From Allorhizobium sonneratiae (GTDB taxonomy: Bacteria > Pseudomonadota > Alphaproteobacteria > Rhizobiales > Rhizobiaceae): a stretch of 64,000 nt of DNA. The stretch covers positions 35,492-99,491 of the forward strand of contig NZ_JAMKOJ010000012.1 of the NCBI RefSeq assembly GCF_023700755.1, read 5' to 3'. Of the stretch, positions 19,041 to 28,527 are shown in pieces. Position 1 is the first letter of the stretch. Every line of letters begins with the position of its first letter. Under the pieces are notes generated by a model that was given only the letters and a program-made list of their open reading frames with translations, was not told the origin of the DNA and made no database searches. A program made the translations under genes and the position numbers.

Positions 19041-19136
19041 GCCGGTATTTCCTCTTGTTCAGCTTATGTTTTAAATATCAAGCATTTGCGCCCCCTTTCA
19101 CGGGAGCGCTGCCGTTTTGATCACAATCAGCCGCGG

Positions 19137-20318
19137 TTAAAGTGCTTCCAGGCACATGGCAACGCCCATGCCACCGCCGATGCAAAGAGTCGCCAGCCCC
19201 TTCTTGACGCCGCGGCGTTTCATTTCAAACAGAAGCGTGTTGAGGACACGCGCACCGGACGCGCCAACCGGATGACCGATAGCAATCGCGCCGCCATTGA
19301 CATTGACGATGGCGGGATCCCAGCCGAGATCCTTGTTGACGGCGCAGGCCTGCGCGGCAAAGGCTTCATTGGCCTCGACAAGATCGAGATCGTTGATCGA
19401 CCAGCCCGCCTTTTCCAGCGCCTTGCGCGAAGCCGGGATCGGGCCCGTGCCCATGATCTTCGGATCGACACCCGCCGTCGCCCAGGAGGCGATACGAGCC
19501 AGCGGCTGAATATTGCGGCGAACGGCTTCAGCTTCGCTCATCAGCAAAGCCGCGGCCGCACCGTCATTGATGCCGGAGGCATTGCCCGCCGTGACCGTGC
19601 CTTCCTTGTCGAAGGCGGGTTTCAGCTTGGCCATGCCGTCCATCGTCGCACCGGCGCGGATATATTCATCGGCATCAACCGTCACGTCGCCTTTGCGCCC
19701 GGCAATGACGAAGGGAATGATTTCATCCTTGAACTTGCCAGCCGCCTGGGCGGCCTCTGCCTTGTTCTGCGAAGCGACGGCAAATGCATCCTGCTCCTCA
19801 CGGGTCAACTGCCACTGACGGGCAATATTTTCCGCAGTAACACCCATGTGATAGCCATAAAACGCATCCGTCAGGCCATCCTTGATCATGGTATCGATCA
19901 TCTTCATGTCGCCCATTTTGACGCCAGCGCGCAGATGGGCGCAATGGGGCGCAAGCGACATGGATTCCTGCCCGCCAGCAACGACAATGGCGGCATCGCC
20001 GGTGACGATCTGCTGCATGCCAAGCGCCACGGCCCTGAGGCCCGAGCCGCAAAGCTGGTTCATGCCCCAGGCGGTCTTTTCCTGCGGCACTCCAGCCTTC
20101 ATCGCCGCCTGCCGGGCCGGATTCTGGCCCTGGCCTGCCGTGAGGATCTGGCCGAGGATCACCTCATCCACATCGGCGGCTTCAACATTGGCCCGTTCCA
20201 GAACGGCCTTGATAACAGCGGCGCCAAGATCATGCGCGGGAACGGTGGCAAACGCACCGTTGAACGATCCGACAGCGGTTCGAGCAGCGCTGGCGATAAC
20301 GATGGATGGGGAACTCAT
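19137..20318 (-). CDS. phaA: Acetyl-CoA C-acetyltransferase (beta-ketothiolase)
   Basis: Condenses two acetyl-CoA to acetoacetyl-CoA, supplying PhaB. The 393-residue length is typical. The acylated Cys90 lies in [12 protein letters not shown], the catalytic His in GHPVGASG and the second Cys in CIGGGMG near the C-terminus. It is the first gene of the phaAB operon and is divergent from the repressor gene phaR. AGG precedes the ATG. Confidence 0.96.
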   Translation of the reverse strand: MSSPSIVIASAARTAVGSFNGAFATVPAHDLGAAVIKAVLERANVEAADVDEVILGQILTAGQGQNPARQAAMKAGVPQEKTAWGMNQLCGSGLRAVALGMQQIVTGDAAIVVAGGQESMSLAPHCAHLRAGVKMGDMKMIDTMIKDGLTDAFYGYHMGVTAENIARQWQLTREEQDAFAVASQNKAEAAQAAGKFKDEIIPFVIAGRKGDVTVDADEYIRAGATMDGMAKLKPAFDKEGTVTAGNASGINDGAAAALLMSEAEAVRRNIQPLARIASWATAGVDPKIMGTGPIPASRKALEKAGWSINDLDLVEANEAFAAQACAVNKDLGWDPAIVNVNGGAIAIGHPVGASGARVLNTLLFEMKRRGVKKGLATLCIGGGMGVAMCLEAL

Positions 20319-20706
20319 GGGATACCTCCTCGGGCCTTGTCTTTATACGCCGGAGACTGACAAAGCTTCCTGAAGAAGTCAAATGCCGTCGACGGGGGAA
20401 TTCAGGCGGGAGTTGTATCGACAACCACTTTATCTTTCATCCCTCAAACAGCAGGGGGAAATACGATATTTGGGCCAGCACTTTATTTTTTTTGCGACGC
20501 CCTGCCTTCCCGCAAAAAGCGGGGCAGGGCTCACATAGCTGAAAATATATCTTCACTCATGGCCGCGGTCGGTATGCCCGACGCAGCCAAGCAAGCGGGC
20601 TCTGTCGCGGCGATGCACAAAGAGATTGTCACGCCGCGTCATTTGCGATTACACTCACATTCGGGAAGAGCAATAATAAAAACATGATCCGGGTCAGGAG
20701 ACTGAA
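20319..20706. other. Intergenic region between phaA and phaR
   Basis: 388 bp with no gene seen; it should hold the divergent promoters of phaAB and phaR. It contains an A/T run (20480-20494) next to an inverted repeat (gccctgcc at 20499-20506 pairing with ggcagggc at 20523-20530, with an inner cccgc/gcggg stem). That hairpin has no trailing T-run on either strand, so it does not look like an intrinsic terminator. Confidence 0.55.
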
Positions 20707-21279
20707 ATGGCTAAAGCCGAAGGCGAAATCGTCATCAAGAAATATGCCAACCGCCGCCTCTACAACACAGGAACCAGCACCTATGTGACGCTGGAGGATC
20801 TGGCGAAAATGGTAAAGAAGGGCGAGGATTTCGTCGTTCAGGACGCCAAAAGCGGCGAAGACATCACCCATTCGGTGCTGACACAAATCATCTTTGAACA
20901 GGAAGCCAAGACGAGCAATACATTGCTGCCGATCTCCGTCCTGCGTCAGTTGATCGGCTTTTACGGCGATCAGATGCAGATGGTGGTGCCGAGCTTTCTC
21001 GAACATTCGATGAAGTCCTTTGCCGAGCAGCAGAGCCAGATGCGCGAACAGATGACCCGCGCATTCGGAGAAACTCCCTTCGGCAAAAATCTTCAGGGGC
21101 CGATGCAGCTTATGGAGGAGCAGGTCAAGCGCAACACGGAAATGTTCCAGAAGGCCATGCAGATGTTTTCGCCCTTCAACGCCGCACAGGAGCAGCCTGC
21201 AAAGCGTACGGAAGCCAAGGACATTGAAGAGCTGAAAGAACAGCTGCGCAATCTCCAGAGCAAACTCGACAAGCTTTAA
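20707..21279 (+). CDS. phaR: Polyhydroxyalkanoate synthesis repressor PhaR
   Basis: A 190-residue regulator with the PHB/PHA accumulation DNA-binding domain at the N-terminus (IVIKKYANRRLYNTGTSTYV, then the LEDLAKMVKKGEDF segment) and the following PhaR repeat region (TLLPISVLRQLIGFYGDQMQ). The C-terminal third is Gln/Glu-rich and predicted helical (EELKEQLRNLQSKLDKL). Family members bind both DNA and PHB granules and repress phasin or pha genes until polymer appears. Divergence from phaAB supports local control. The 3' end overlaps the convergent S4 gene by four bases. Confidence 0.94.
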   Translation: MAKAEGEIVIKKYANRRLYNTGTSTYVTLEDLAKMVKKGEDFVVQDAKSGEDITHSVLTQIIFEQEAKTSNTLLPISVLRQLIGFYGDQMQMVVPSFLEHSMKSFAEQQSQMREQMTRAFGETPFGKNLQGPMQLMEEQVKRNTEMFQKAMQMFSPFNAAQEQPAKRTEAKDIEELKEQLRNLQSKLDKL

Positions 21280-21674
21280 TCACTTTCAAAAAGCCGATCG
21301 ATCTGGCGGCGTTCACGCTTGGTCGGTCGGCCCGAGCCGGGCTGACGTTGTGCCTGTTCAAAAGCCGTGAGCTTTTCCCGTTCGGCCTCAGGCGGTGACT
21401 GATCCTCATAAAGAAGACGGGCTTCCTCATAAGGGCCTCGCCTCGTCCCGGTCAGTTTGACGATCAGCACCAGATCGCGATGGGCAAGGCTGATCTCCAC
21501 CTTATCACCGCTGCGCACAGAAGCGCTCGGCTGGCGCGCAGGCTTGCCATTGATGCGGACAAGGCCTGCGGCAATCTGCTCCTGCGCCAGCGTGCGTGAT
21601 TTGGAAATGCGAGCAAAAAACAGCCACTTGTCGATCCGTTGGACAAGATTTGTCTGTGGCTGTCTTTCGTCCAT
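21276..21674 (-). CDS. S4-domain RNA-binding protein, HslR/Hsp15-like
   Basis: A 132-residue basic protein. The S4 fold begins at about residue 12 with QRIDKWLFFARISKSRTLAQ and continues through AGLVRINGKPARQPSASVRSGD. The tail is charged (RPTKRERRQIDRLFE). Hsp15-type proteins bind stalled 50S subunits still carrying peptidyl-tRNA. It is separated by only four bases from the helicase gene upstream, so the two are one operon, suggesting a shared role in RNA metabolism. This helicase-S4 pairing is common in Rhizobiales. Confidence 0.86.
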   Translation of the reverse strand: MDERQPQTNLVQRIDKWLFFARISKSRTLAQEQIAAGLVRINGKPARQPSASVRSGDKVEISLAHRDLVLIVKLTGTRRGPYEEARLLYEDQSPPEAEREKLTAFEQAQRQPGSGRPTKRERRQIDRLFESD

Positions 21675-21678
21675 CGCG

Positions 21679-24600
21679 TTACTTCTTCATCTGCTCCTTC
21701 AGCGCAGCCAGCTTGGCGAAGGGGCTGTCCGGATCAATCGGCTTTTCCTTGCGCGGCGGCTTGGACTCGAAACGCTGCGGCTGATTGTTGTGCCGGTTGT
21801 CACGGTCCTTGCGCGGTCCACGCTCCTCCCGATCCCGTCCACCCTCACGTTGTGCATCACGGTCGCGCGGCTTGCCACGATGGCCATCCTCGCGACGGCG
21901 CTCGTCACGATCCTTGGAACGATCACCACGATTGCCCTCAGGTCGGCTGTCGCTGCGCTGCTGGCCGCTCTGGTCGGCGCGTTGGCCGCCATGGCGACGC
22001 TCACCGGCAGGCCGTTCGCCCTGTGCCCTGTCACCATGCTGACGGCCCTGGCGCGGATTTTCATTACGTCCGCCCGGACGCCACAACAGAACCGGCTTGA
22101 CCTCAACCGGCTGGGCTTCAGCCAGAAGCTCGGTCGCGGCAAGAGCGGACTGATCCGCATGGCTCTCTCCGTTCAGAGCGGGAGTATCACTGACGGCAGA
22201 ATCTGCCTCGATCTGTTCTGCAGCAGGCCGGTCAGCGGCTTCCTTCTCTTCAGCAGTCGCGTCATCCGAAAGCCTGTCTTCGGCATCCTTGTCAGCCGTA
22301 TCAGCAGTGCCGACCGGCGTTTCGGCTTGATGATCTCCAGCCGGAGCCGGTTGTGCGGCAGGCTGATCACTCTTGTCCTGTGCCGCCAGGAAAGCCTGTG
22401 CCTCTTCCGCCTTCACCGCATCGGCCCGATAGCCGAGACCCTTGAGGATTTCCTCCATATCATCCGGCGTTGCGCCGAGAATGGACAGCATGGCCGTCGT
22501 CGTGGTGAAGCGGCGGCCATCATAGGCGCCTTCAGGACGCGGCGTGGTGCCCGGCTTCCACTGGGTCAGCGGACGAATGATATCGGCCAGACGCTCGAGA
22601 ATGTCGATGCGCACGGCGCGCTTGCCAAGGAAACGGAAACCGGCCAGCTTGTAGAACATCCGCTCGAAAGCCGGATCGGTGACCACCGAGGTGCGACCTG
22701 CCGCCAGGATCGGGATCAGATCGCCGTAGCCAGTCTTGTCCATGCCGTCATTTTTCAGCGCCCAGAGGAGCGTGATCAGTTCAGCCGGAGCAGGTTTCAG
22801 CAGGGCAGGCATGAAAATATGGTAAGCACCGAAACGCACCCCATAGCGCCGCATCGAGGCGCGGGCATCCTGATCAAGCGTTTTTACATCCTCGGCGACA
22901 TCACGGCGGAAGAGAACGCCAAGATTTTCAACAAGCTGGAAAGCCAGCCCCTTGGCCATGCCCTGCAGATCTTCGGCGCGGGAAAGATCGTCCAGCGGCT
23001 TCAGAACGGTGGAAATATGATGATTGACGTAACGCTCGATGCGGGCGACGACGTGGTCACGGGCATTGCTGCTCAGCTGTTCGTCCGCCAAAAGAATGAC
23101 GCGCGGATGCAGGATATGATCAGCACCCACAAGCTTTGCCACCGGATCGCCCAGCCAGCGCAGCGTGCCATCCGAGCCCAGCGCCAGATCGCCATTGCCG
23201 GAGGCGTGCAACCTTGCCGCGCGAGCTTCGAATTCAAGACCCAGCGCCTTGTGCGCCGCCGCTTCCACGGCCTTGGCATCCGGCCCTTCCGCGCCGGAAA
23301 TCGGCGTAAACCGGAATCCGGTAAGTTGGCCCACATGATGTCCTTCGACGAAGACATCACCGTTCACACTGATTTCAGCTTCCAGCATCGCATTCTCTCT
23401 CAAGCGCTTCATGAGCACAGATGTCCTGCGATCAACAAAGCGTTTCGTCAACCTATCATGTAACGCATCGGACAATCGATCCTCGATTTCCCGCGTCTTT
23501 TCTTGCCAGTGTGTCGGATCGGCAAGCCAGCCTGGCCGGTTCGATACATAGGTCCAAGTTCGGATTTGCGCAATGCGCGCGGAGAGTGTGTCGATCTCTC
23601 CGTCCGTTCTGTCAGCCCGCCGTACCTGTTCGGCCATGAAATTTTCGTTCACCGTACCGTATCGTACGAGGTCGGAATAGAGGCTCAGGATCAGATCGGC
23701 ATGTTGCGCCGGGGTTATCCGCCGATAATCGGGCAGAGCGCAGGCATCCCACAACAGTGAAACCCGTTCCGGACGGCTGGCAAGATCCTGAACTTCCGGA
23801 TAACGCGCCAATGCTTCCAGCGCCTGCTGGTCGATGGCGGGCAGGGCGCGCACCAGCCCTGGAACCCGCGGGCCGGCATCAAGACTGCGCAAGAGCGCGG
23901 CAATCGAGGAAAAATCGAAGGTGGCAGTGCGCCATTGCAGCACCTTGAGAGGATCGAACTGATGGGTTTCGAGCCGCTCGACCAGCTCGGCATCGAAGGG
24001 ATCGACCCGGCCTGTGACACCGAATGTGCCGTCTTTCAGATGACGACCGGCGCGACCGGCAATCTGGCCCAGTTCGCCGGGATTGAGATTGCGGAACTGA
24101 TATCCGTCGAATTTGCGGTCCTGGGCAAAGGCGACGTGATCGACATCGAGATTAAGCCCCATGCCGATGGCGTCGGTAGCGACCAGATATTCAACATCGC
24201 CGGACTGATAGAGCCCGACCTGAGCATTGCGCGTGCGGGGGCTGAGCGCCCCGAGCACAACCGCTGCGCCGCCACGCTGGCGCCGGATCAGTTCGGCAAT
24301 GGCGTAAACCTCATCGGCGGAAAAGGCGACGATAGCGGAGCGCTGCGGCAGGCGGGTGATCTTCTTCTCACCGGCATAAAAAAGCTGCGACAGGCGCGGT
24401 CGCTCCACCACCGTAATACCGGGTAGGAGCTGTTGCAGGATCGGCTTCATCGTTGCCGAACCGAGCAGCAGCGTTTCCTCCCGCCCGCGCAGATGCAGCA
24501 ATCGGTCCGTGAAAATATGGCCACGCTCCAGATCGCCAGCAAGCTGGATCTCGTCGATGGCAACAAACGCCGCCTTGGTCTCGCGCGGCATGGCCTCGAC

Positions 24601-24837
24601 AGTGCAGACGAAATAGCGGGCATTGGGGGGAGAGATCTTTTCCTCACCCGTCACCAGCGCGACATGGGAAGCCCCCACACGCTCGACAAGCCGCGTATAA
24701 ACTTCGCGCGCCAGCAGCCTGAGCGGCAGGCCGATCATGCCGGAGCCATGGGCAATCATCCGCTCGATAGCGTAATGGGTCTTGCCGGTATTGGTCGGCC
24801 CCAGCACGGCAACCACGCTGCGACCGCTCAGGATCAT
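21679..24837 (-). CDS. SUV3-like DExH RNA/DNA helicase with long charged C-terminal tail
   Basis: A 1052-residue helicase. Motif I is GPTNTGKTHYAIERM near the N-terminus; motif II is the DEIQ in AIDEIQLAGDLERGH, characteristic of the mitochondrial SUV3 group. GSATMKP is motif III, and GQIAGRAGRHLKDGTFG is motif VI. The middle carries the SUV3-type accessory region. The last ~190 residues are low-complexity: first acidic/Ala-rich, then a run of Arg/Asp/Glu/Gly (for example RDRDERRREDGHRGK), surely disordered and probably RNA-binding. The start MILSGRSVVAVLGPTNTG at 24837 matches how homologues begin; the frame is open upstream to 24972 but that part looks non-conserved. Operon with the S4 protein. 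Confidence 0.9.
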   Translation of the reverse strand: MILSGRSVVAVLGPTNTGKTHYAIERMIAHGSGMIGLPLRLLAREVYTRLVERVGASHVALVTGEEKISPPNARYFVCTVEAMPRETKAAFVAIDEIQLAGDLERGHIFTDRLLHLRGREETLLLGSATMKPILQQLLPGITVVERPRLSQLFYAGEKKITRLPQRSAIVAFSADEVYAIAELIRRQRGGAAVVLGALSPRTRNAQVGLYQSGDVEYLVATDAIGMGLNLDVDHVAFAQDRKFDGYQFRNLNPGELGQIAGRAGRHLKDGTFGVTGRVDPFDAELVERLETHQFDPLKVLQWRTATFDFSSIAALLRSLDAGPRVPGLVRALPAIDQQALEALARYPEVQDLASRPERVSLLWDACALPDYRRITPAQHADLILSLYSDLVRYGTVNENFMAEQVRRADRTDGEIDTLSARIAQIRTWTYVSNRPGWLADPTHWQEKTREIEDRLSDALHDRLTKRFVDRRTSVLMKRLRENAMLEAEISVNGDVFVEGHHVGQLTGFRFTPISGAEGPDAKAVEAAAHKALGLEFEARAARLHASGNGDLALGSDGTLRWLGDPVAKLVGADHILHPRVILLADEQLSSNARDHVVARIERYVNHHISTVLKPLDDLSRAEDLQGMAKGLAFQLVENLGVLFRRDVAEDVKTLDQDARASMRRYGVRFGAYHIFMPALLKPAPAELITLLWALKNDGMDKTGYGDLIPILAAGRTSVVTDPAFERMFYKLAGFRFLGKRAVRIDILERLADIIRPLTQWKPGTTPRPEGAYDGRRFTTTTAMLSILGATPDDMEEILKGLGYRADAVKAEEAQAFLAAQDKSDQPAAQPAPAGDHQAETPVGTADTADKDAEDRLSDDATAEEKEAADRPAAEQIEADSAVSDTPALNGESHADQSALAATELLAEAQPVEVKPVLLWRPGGRNENPRQGRQHGDRAQGERPAGERRHGGQRADQSGQQRSDSRPEGNRGDRSKDRDERRREDGHRGKPRDRDAQREGGRDREERGPRKDRDNRHNNQPQRFESKPPRKEKPIDPDSPFAKLAALKEQMKK

Positions 24838-25161
24838 GGCTTGCGACGTCAATTCAACGCTCCGGACTGCAGATTGGAGAAGAAGACACCAGACCGTGAC
24901 GTCGTCCTGCCCCGCAATGTCTGGCGAAACGACCGGAGCCGCCCGCCTTCCGAAGCACACATGACGATGCAATGCGCCAAAGGCAAGGAGAGAATTGCAT
25001 CAAGGCGGTTTTTGTCTTCTTGTTGTGCCCGAGACGGCCCACAACCGGGCTCGGACGGCACAAAACATCATCCCAGGGGGCCGGAAAAGGGAAAGAACGA
25101 ATCAGAGACGAATCACTGACTCCATCTGATTCAGTCTTTGTTCCGTTGCTGATCCGGGTGT

Positions 25162-25794
25162 TTACATCGATAGCAGCATCTTGATCCCAGCCACCGCAAA
25201 CAGGCTGGCCATCACCCCATCGATCCAGCGACGGGCGGCACGATAGACCCGATAGGCACGCTCGGTTGAGAACAGCACAGCATAGCCGTTCAGGATGATA
25301 AAGCCCGTGATCAGGCAGGCCGTGACGATACGTGTAAGATCAAAGACCGAAGCCTCAGGCGGCAGACCCAGCGTGATGACCGACAACCAGGCAAAGACTG
25401 CCTTGGGATTGGTCAGGTGGATAAGAAAGCCACGGACAAAGATTTTGGACATGGCCTGTACTGGAATGGGTGCACTGCTCCGAAGATCTACGGGGCGGGC
25501 CTGAACCACGGACCGGCCGGAACGGAACGCCAGATAGAGAAGATAAAACCCGCCAGCGACTTTCAACAAGGACAGGATTTCGCCATAACGGCCAAGCAGG
25601 GCGGCAAGACCGAAGGAAGCGGCCATGGCCCAGAAAAACGAACCGCAATAGACCCCAAAGGACAGAAAAAGCCCGGCCCGCCGCCCCTGTGACACCGCTG
25701 TCGAGATAATGGCAAGGATAGCCGGACCGGGGCTGAGCACAGCCACGCAATAAACCGCGTAAGCTGAGAAAAAATGTGACATTGCCACGCTCAT
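25162..25794 (-). CDS. LysE/RhtB family amino acid exporter
   Basis: A 210-residue membrane protein with about six hydrophobic segments. It has the family's N-terminal signature SPGPAILAIISTAVSQGRRAGL and the later LTNPKAVFAW. The family exports amino acids or homoserine lactone-like compounds by proton antiport; the substrate cannot be assigned. It is divergent from the alpha/beta hydrolase and reads towards the helicase unit with a spacer of about 320 bp between starts, so it is probably monocistronic. ATG at 25794. Confidence 0.88.
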   Translation of the reverse strand: MSVAMSHFFSAYAVYCVAVLSPGPAILAIISTAVSQGRRAGLFLSFGVYCGSFFWAMAASFGLAALLGRYGEILSLLKVAGGFYLLYLAFRSGRSVVQARPVDLRSSAPIPVQAMSKIFVRGFLIHLTNPKAVFAWLSVITLGLPPEASVFDLTRIVTACLITGFIILNGYAVLFSTERAYRVYRAARRWIDGVMASLFAVAGIKMLLSM

Positions 25795-26067
25795 TGATCA
25801 TCACTCCAGCAGGACATCGTGAGCATATCGGCCAAACTTGTGCTGATGTACCAATGAAAAAAACTGATCATTTAGATATAGAATAAACTATATATAATAC
25901 CTCGTCACCGATCTTTGCCTTCGATGGGAACCCGGAGCTGCATTGCGGCATTAAAAGGAGCAACCACGCAGACCACCGGCATTATTGCGTGATGTCATCA
26001 GACAAGGCTGTGTCATCGTCTCACCGCATCCGTTGTTTGCCGGTCACCATCCGTCAAGGATCGTCCC
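25795..26067. promoter_or_regulatory. Divergent promoter region between LysE-type gene and hydrolase
   Basis: 273 bp without a convincing gene. The stretch 25850-25905 is very AT-rich and includes TATAAT-like sequence (about 25893). AAAAGGAG near 25954 resembles a ribosome binding site but no start codon follows at a usable distance. Confidence 0.4.
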
Positions 26068-27030
26068 ATGTTGAACAGCCCCAATCCCGAATGGATCAGC
26101 ACCGGCAATGGGCCAGCCTGCGTTATGTTGCATGGCATGGCCATGGCTCCGTCTTTCTGGCAGGCTTATACGCCCGCTACGTTGCGCAAAGGAAAAGTGG
26201 CGGCCTATCCCTTGCCCGGGCATCATCCCTGGCGGCTGAATGAAGCGGACCCCCATTTTGACGAGGACACAGCAGTCAATGCTCTGTCGCAGGCGATCGA
26301 GCGGGATTTCCCCGGTCAGCAGGTCACTGTCGTCGGTCATTCCACAGGAGGACTATTCGCCTTGATGCTGGCCATTCATCGGCCTGATCTGGTCAGGCGT
26401 ATCGTACTGATGGGGGCCTTCGGCTGTGGCGAGCTGATCAGCAGACGACATCTGGCCGGCCGTCTTATCGGTCTGCCGCTGATTGGCGCATTGATGTTCC
26501 GCTACGCCTTCCGTCGATGGATTTCCTCGACGATACATTTCCGCCATGGCTCTCTGGATTGCGTTTATGATAAATCCTGCCCCTGGGAGACAGAGGAGAG
26601 CCTGCAAGCCATCGAAGCGGTGCGAACGGCGCTTCTGGCATCCAATCCACTGGATATCGAGGCCATGGTCCGCTTCATCACCACCACATCCGTTATGGAC
26701 CGCCTGAACCGTATCGAGGCTCCGGTCCTCAATCTGATCGGCATGCGGGATGCTGTGGTGCCGGCCAGTCATCAGCTTGCCCTATCGCGGCGACTGCGAT
26801 TTTGCCAGACCGTGGTTTTGCGCCGCTGTGGTCATCTGCCGATGGTCGAGGCGCATGATCGTGTCACTCAATTGCTGGAGATGTTCCAGAATGATGTGCC
26901 AATACGGCAAGTATTGAAAAAAGAACGGCAAGAAAATCGGGAGCGCGGAACAAATTTCGCGTCTGTTCATTATGATCCCGTGTCACAAAACAGTGAAACA
27001 TCTTTGATTTCAACACAGGCGCAGGCCTGA
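26068..27030 (+). CDS. Alpha/beta hydrolase
   Basis: A 320-residue alpha/beta-fold protein. It has the oxyanion-hole motif VMLHGMAMAPSFW, the nucleophile elbow GHSTGG with Ser92, a probable acid in GMRDAVVP and the catalytic His in CGHLPMVEAHD. About 35 residues after the fold are polar and look disordered. The substrate is unknown; the sequence resembles general esterases or C-C hydrolases. AAGGA lies seven bases before the ATG. The following small genes are on the same strand but separated by more than 80 bp. Confidence 0.85.
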   Translation: MLNSPNPEWISTGNGPACVMLHGMAMAPSFWQAYTPATLRKGKVAAYPLPGHHPWRLNEADPHFDEDTAVNALSQAIERDFPGQQVTVVGHSTGGLFALMLAIHRPDLVRRIVLMGAFGCGELISRRHLAGRLIGLPLIGALMFRYAFRRWISSTIHFRHGSLDCVYDKSCPWETEESLQAIEAVRTALLASNPLDIEAMVRFITTTSVMDRLNRIEAPVLNLIGMRDAVVPASHQLALSRRLRFCQTVVLRRCGHLPMVEAHDRVTQLLEMFQNDVPIRQVLKKERQENRERGTNFASVHYDPVSQNSETSLISTQAQA

Positions 27031-27114
27031 CGACAACGACGGCATCGGTGTTTCGACAGATCCGCCGCTGGCCTGCCTGTTGCCTCTTGACTGTGGGAAA
27101 GGGAGGACAACGCC

Positions 27115-27270
27115 ATGCTCGGCACCATACTGATCGTCATTCTTATTTTGATGCTGCTGGGCGCTTTGCCAAACTGGGGCTACAGCCGCAGCTGGGGATA
27201 CGGACCCTCCGGTGGTCTGGGGCTGGTCCTGGTGATCATCATCATTCTCTTGCTGATGGGCCGGATCTGA
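27115..27270 (+). CDS. DUF3309 family small membrane protein (51 aa)
   Basis: A 51-residue peptide beginning MLGTILIVILILMLLGALP, then NWGYSRSWGYGPSGGLG, a second hydrophobic run and the end MGRI. This two-helix pattern with the YGPSGGLG turn is the DUF3309 signature, common in Rhizobiales and of unknown function. GGGAGGA lies upstream of the ATG. It is probably an inner membrane hairpin. It is shorter than the usual annotation cut-off but the family match by eye is strong. Confidence 0.88.
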   Translation: MLGTILIVILILMLLGALPNWGYSRSWGYGPSGGLGLVLVIIIILLLMGRI

Positions 27271-27355
27271 GCCGCTTTCATCATTGCATCGGATCCCATC
27301 CACCCGGTTCCAGATGAGCGGTCCGATGATGTCAAACGGGAAAAGGAGCATTGAT

Positions 27356-27613
27356 ATGAAAAAAATCATCCTCGTGGCGGGCTTGATCCTACCGATGATC
27401 GCATCCTGCACACCGACAGAACGAGGTGCGTCGATTGGTGCGGCCTCAGGCGCGGTGATCGGCGGCGTTGCCAGCAATTCGTGGGGCGGTGCTGCAATCG
27501 GCGCTGTTGGAGGCGGGATTGTCGGTGCCCTCATCGGCAAATCGACCGAACATCCGGGCTACTGCATCTATCGTGACCGTCACGGCCGCCGCTACGAGGC
27601 GCGTTGCCGGTAA
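27356..27613 (+). CDS. Glycine-zipper lipoprotein (85 aa)
   Basis: An 85-residue secreted lipoprotein. The signal peptide starts MKKIILVAGLILPM and ends in the lipobox IASC with Cys18. A glycine zipper follows (GASIGAASGAVIGGVAS, then GAVGGGIVGALIGK), with a short Cys-containing basic tail (YCIYRDRHGRRYEARC). An AAAAGGAG box precedes the ATG. Such proteins are common envelope components of unknown role; the two tail cysteines might form a disulfide. Confidence 0.82.
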   Translation: MKKIILVAGLILPMIASCTPTERGASIGAASGAVIGGVASNSWGGAAIGAVGGGIVGALIGKSTEHPGYCIYRDRHGRRYEARCR

Positions 27614-27632
27614 TCAGAGCACTGCACTCTGA

Positions 27633-27664
27633 AGCCTCATGCGTTTTTTCAAGCGCATGAGGCT
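27633..27664. repeat. Inverted repeat between two convergent genes
   Basis: AGCCTCATGCG (27633-27643) pairs perfectly with CGCATGAGGCT (27654-27664). The only T-run is in the loop (TTTTTTCAAG), so it is not a textbook terminator, although its position between convergent genes suggests transcript ending. Confidence 0.6.
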
Positions 27665-27683
27665 ATCCTTTCAGGCTATGTCT

Positions 27684-28508
27684 TCAAGGCGCATCAATCT
27701 TCGCGCCAATATAGGCAATGGCCTGTTCATAAACGGTGGCGGCATTCCATCCGGCAATGGCGGCGAAATTTGGCTGGCCCTGCTGATACCCCTGACCGGC
27801 AATCCAGCCATGACCTTTGAGAAAATTAGCCGTGGAGGCCAGTGCATCGGCCCGTGAGCCGATGAGATCGACACGCCCGTCACCGTCGCCATCCACGCCG
27901 TACAGCACGACATTCTTCGGCAGAAACTGCGTCTGGCCGATTTCGCCATGGGCGGCGCCATGGGCATTCACGCTGAGAGAGCCGTTCGCCACAAGCTTCA
28001 AAGCTGCATAGAGCTGATCGGTGAAGTAATCGCTGCGGCGGCAATCAAAGGCCAGCGTGGTGACGGCAGACAGCGTATGTTCATGGCCCATATAGCTGCC
28101 AAAGCCGGTTTCCATGCCCCAGATGGCAATCAAAGGTCCCGCCGGCACGCCATAACGATGTTCGATAGAGCGAAACAGCGCTGCATTCGCCCGTTTCATC
28201 GCTCGTCCACGGGTGATGATCGACTGACCACCGCGCTTTTGCATGAAGGCGTCAAAGGACAGTTTGAAGCTTTTCTGCCCACGGTCGGCCCGGATGGTCG
28301 GCAGATTGTAATGCACATCAGCAAAGGCCCGGTCCAGCACCGACTGGCTCACACCCCGCGCGCGCGCCTCCACCTTGAAAGCCTGAACCCAGCGGTCGAA
28401 ACCGGCAGATGTATTGCCGCAGACCGGCGCAGCGATGGCAAGACCGCCCGCTGCTGCCCATGTGGTCAAGGTCAAAAAGGCTACAGTGGAAAATCGCTTC
28501 AATGCCAT
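27684..28508 (-). CDS. Lytic murein transglycosylase, MltB-like
   Basis: A 274-residue exported enzyme with a signal peptide (hydrophobic residues about 8-26 ending AIAAP). It cleaves peptidoglycan glycan strands with formation of 1,6-anhydro-muramic acid. The catalytic Glu133 sits in AIWGMETGFGSYMG; HGEIGQTQFLPKNV and the Asp/Gly-rich GVDGDGDGRVDLIGS are typical of the SltB/MltB family of lytic transglycosylases. A complete CtrA-type box lies 86 bp upstream, which would tie expression to the cell cycle (inference). Confidence 0.92.
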   Translation of the reverse strand: MALKRFSTVAFLTLTTWAAAGGLAIAAPVCGNTSAGFDRWVQAFKVEARARGVSQSVLDRAFADVHYNLPTIRADRGQKSFKLSFDAFMQKRGGQSIITRGRAMKRANAALFRSIEHRYGVPAGPLIAIWGMETGFGSYMGHEHTLSAVTTLAFDCRRSDYFTDQLYAALKLVANGSLSVNAHGAAHGEIGQTQFLPKNVVLYGVDGDGDGRVDLIGSRADALASTANFLKGHGWIAGQGYQQGQPNFAAIAGWNAATVYEQAIAYIGAKIDAP

Positions 28509-28527
28509 GGAAAGCCTCGCTCATACG

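Noticed and set aside
18441..20360. Open frame of 639 codons on the plus strand
   Set aside because: Antisense to phaA and phaB, both with complete active sites; no recognisable domain.
21457..23463. Open frame of 668 codons on the plus strand with hydrophobic stretches
   Set aside because: Antisense to the helicase. The hydrophobic runs arise from the complement of its Arg/Asp/Glu-rich tail.
25954..26067. Hidden short gene behind the AAAAGGAG box before the alpha/beta hydrolase
   Set aside because: No ATG, GTG or TTG follows at a workable distance in an open frame of meaningful length.
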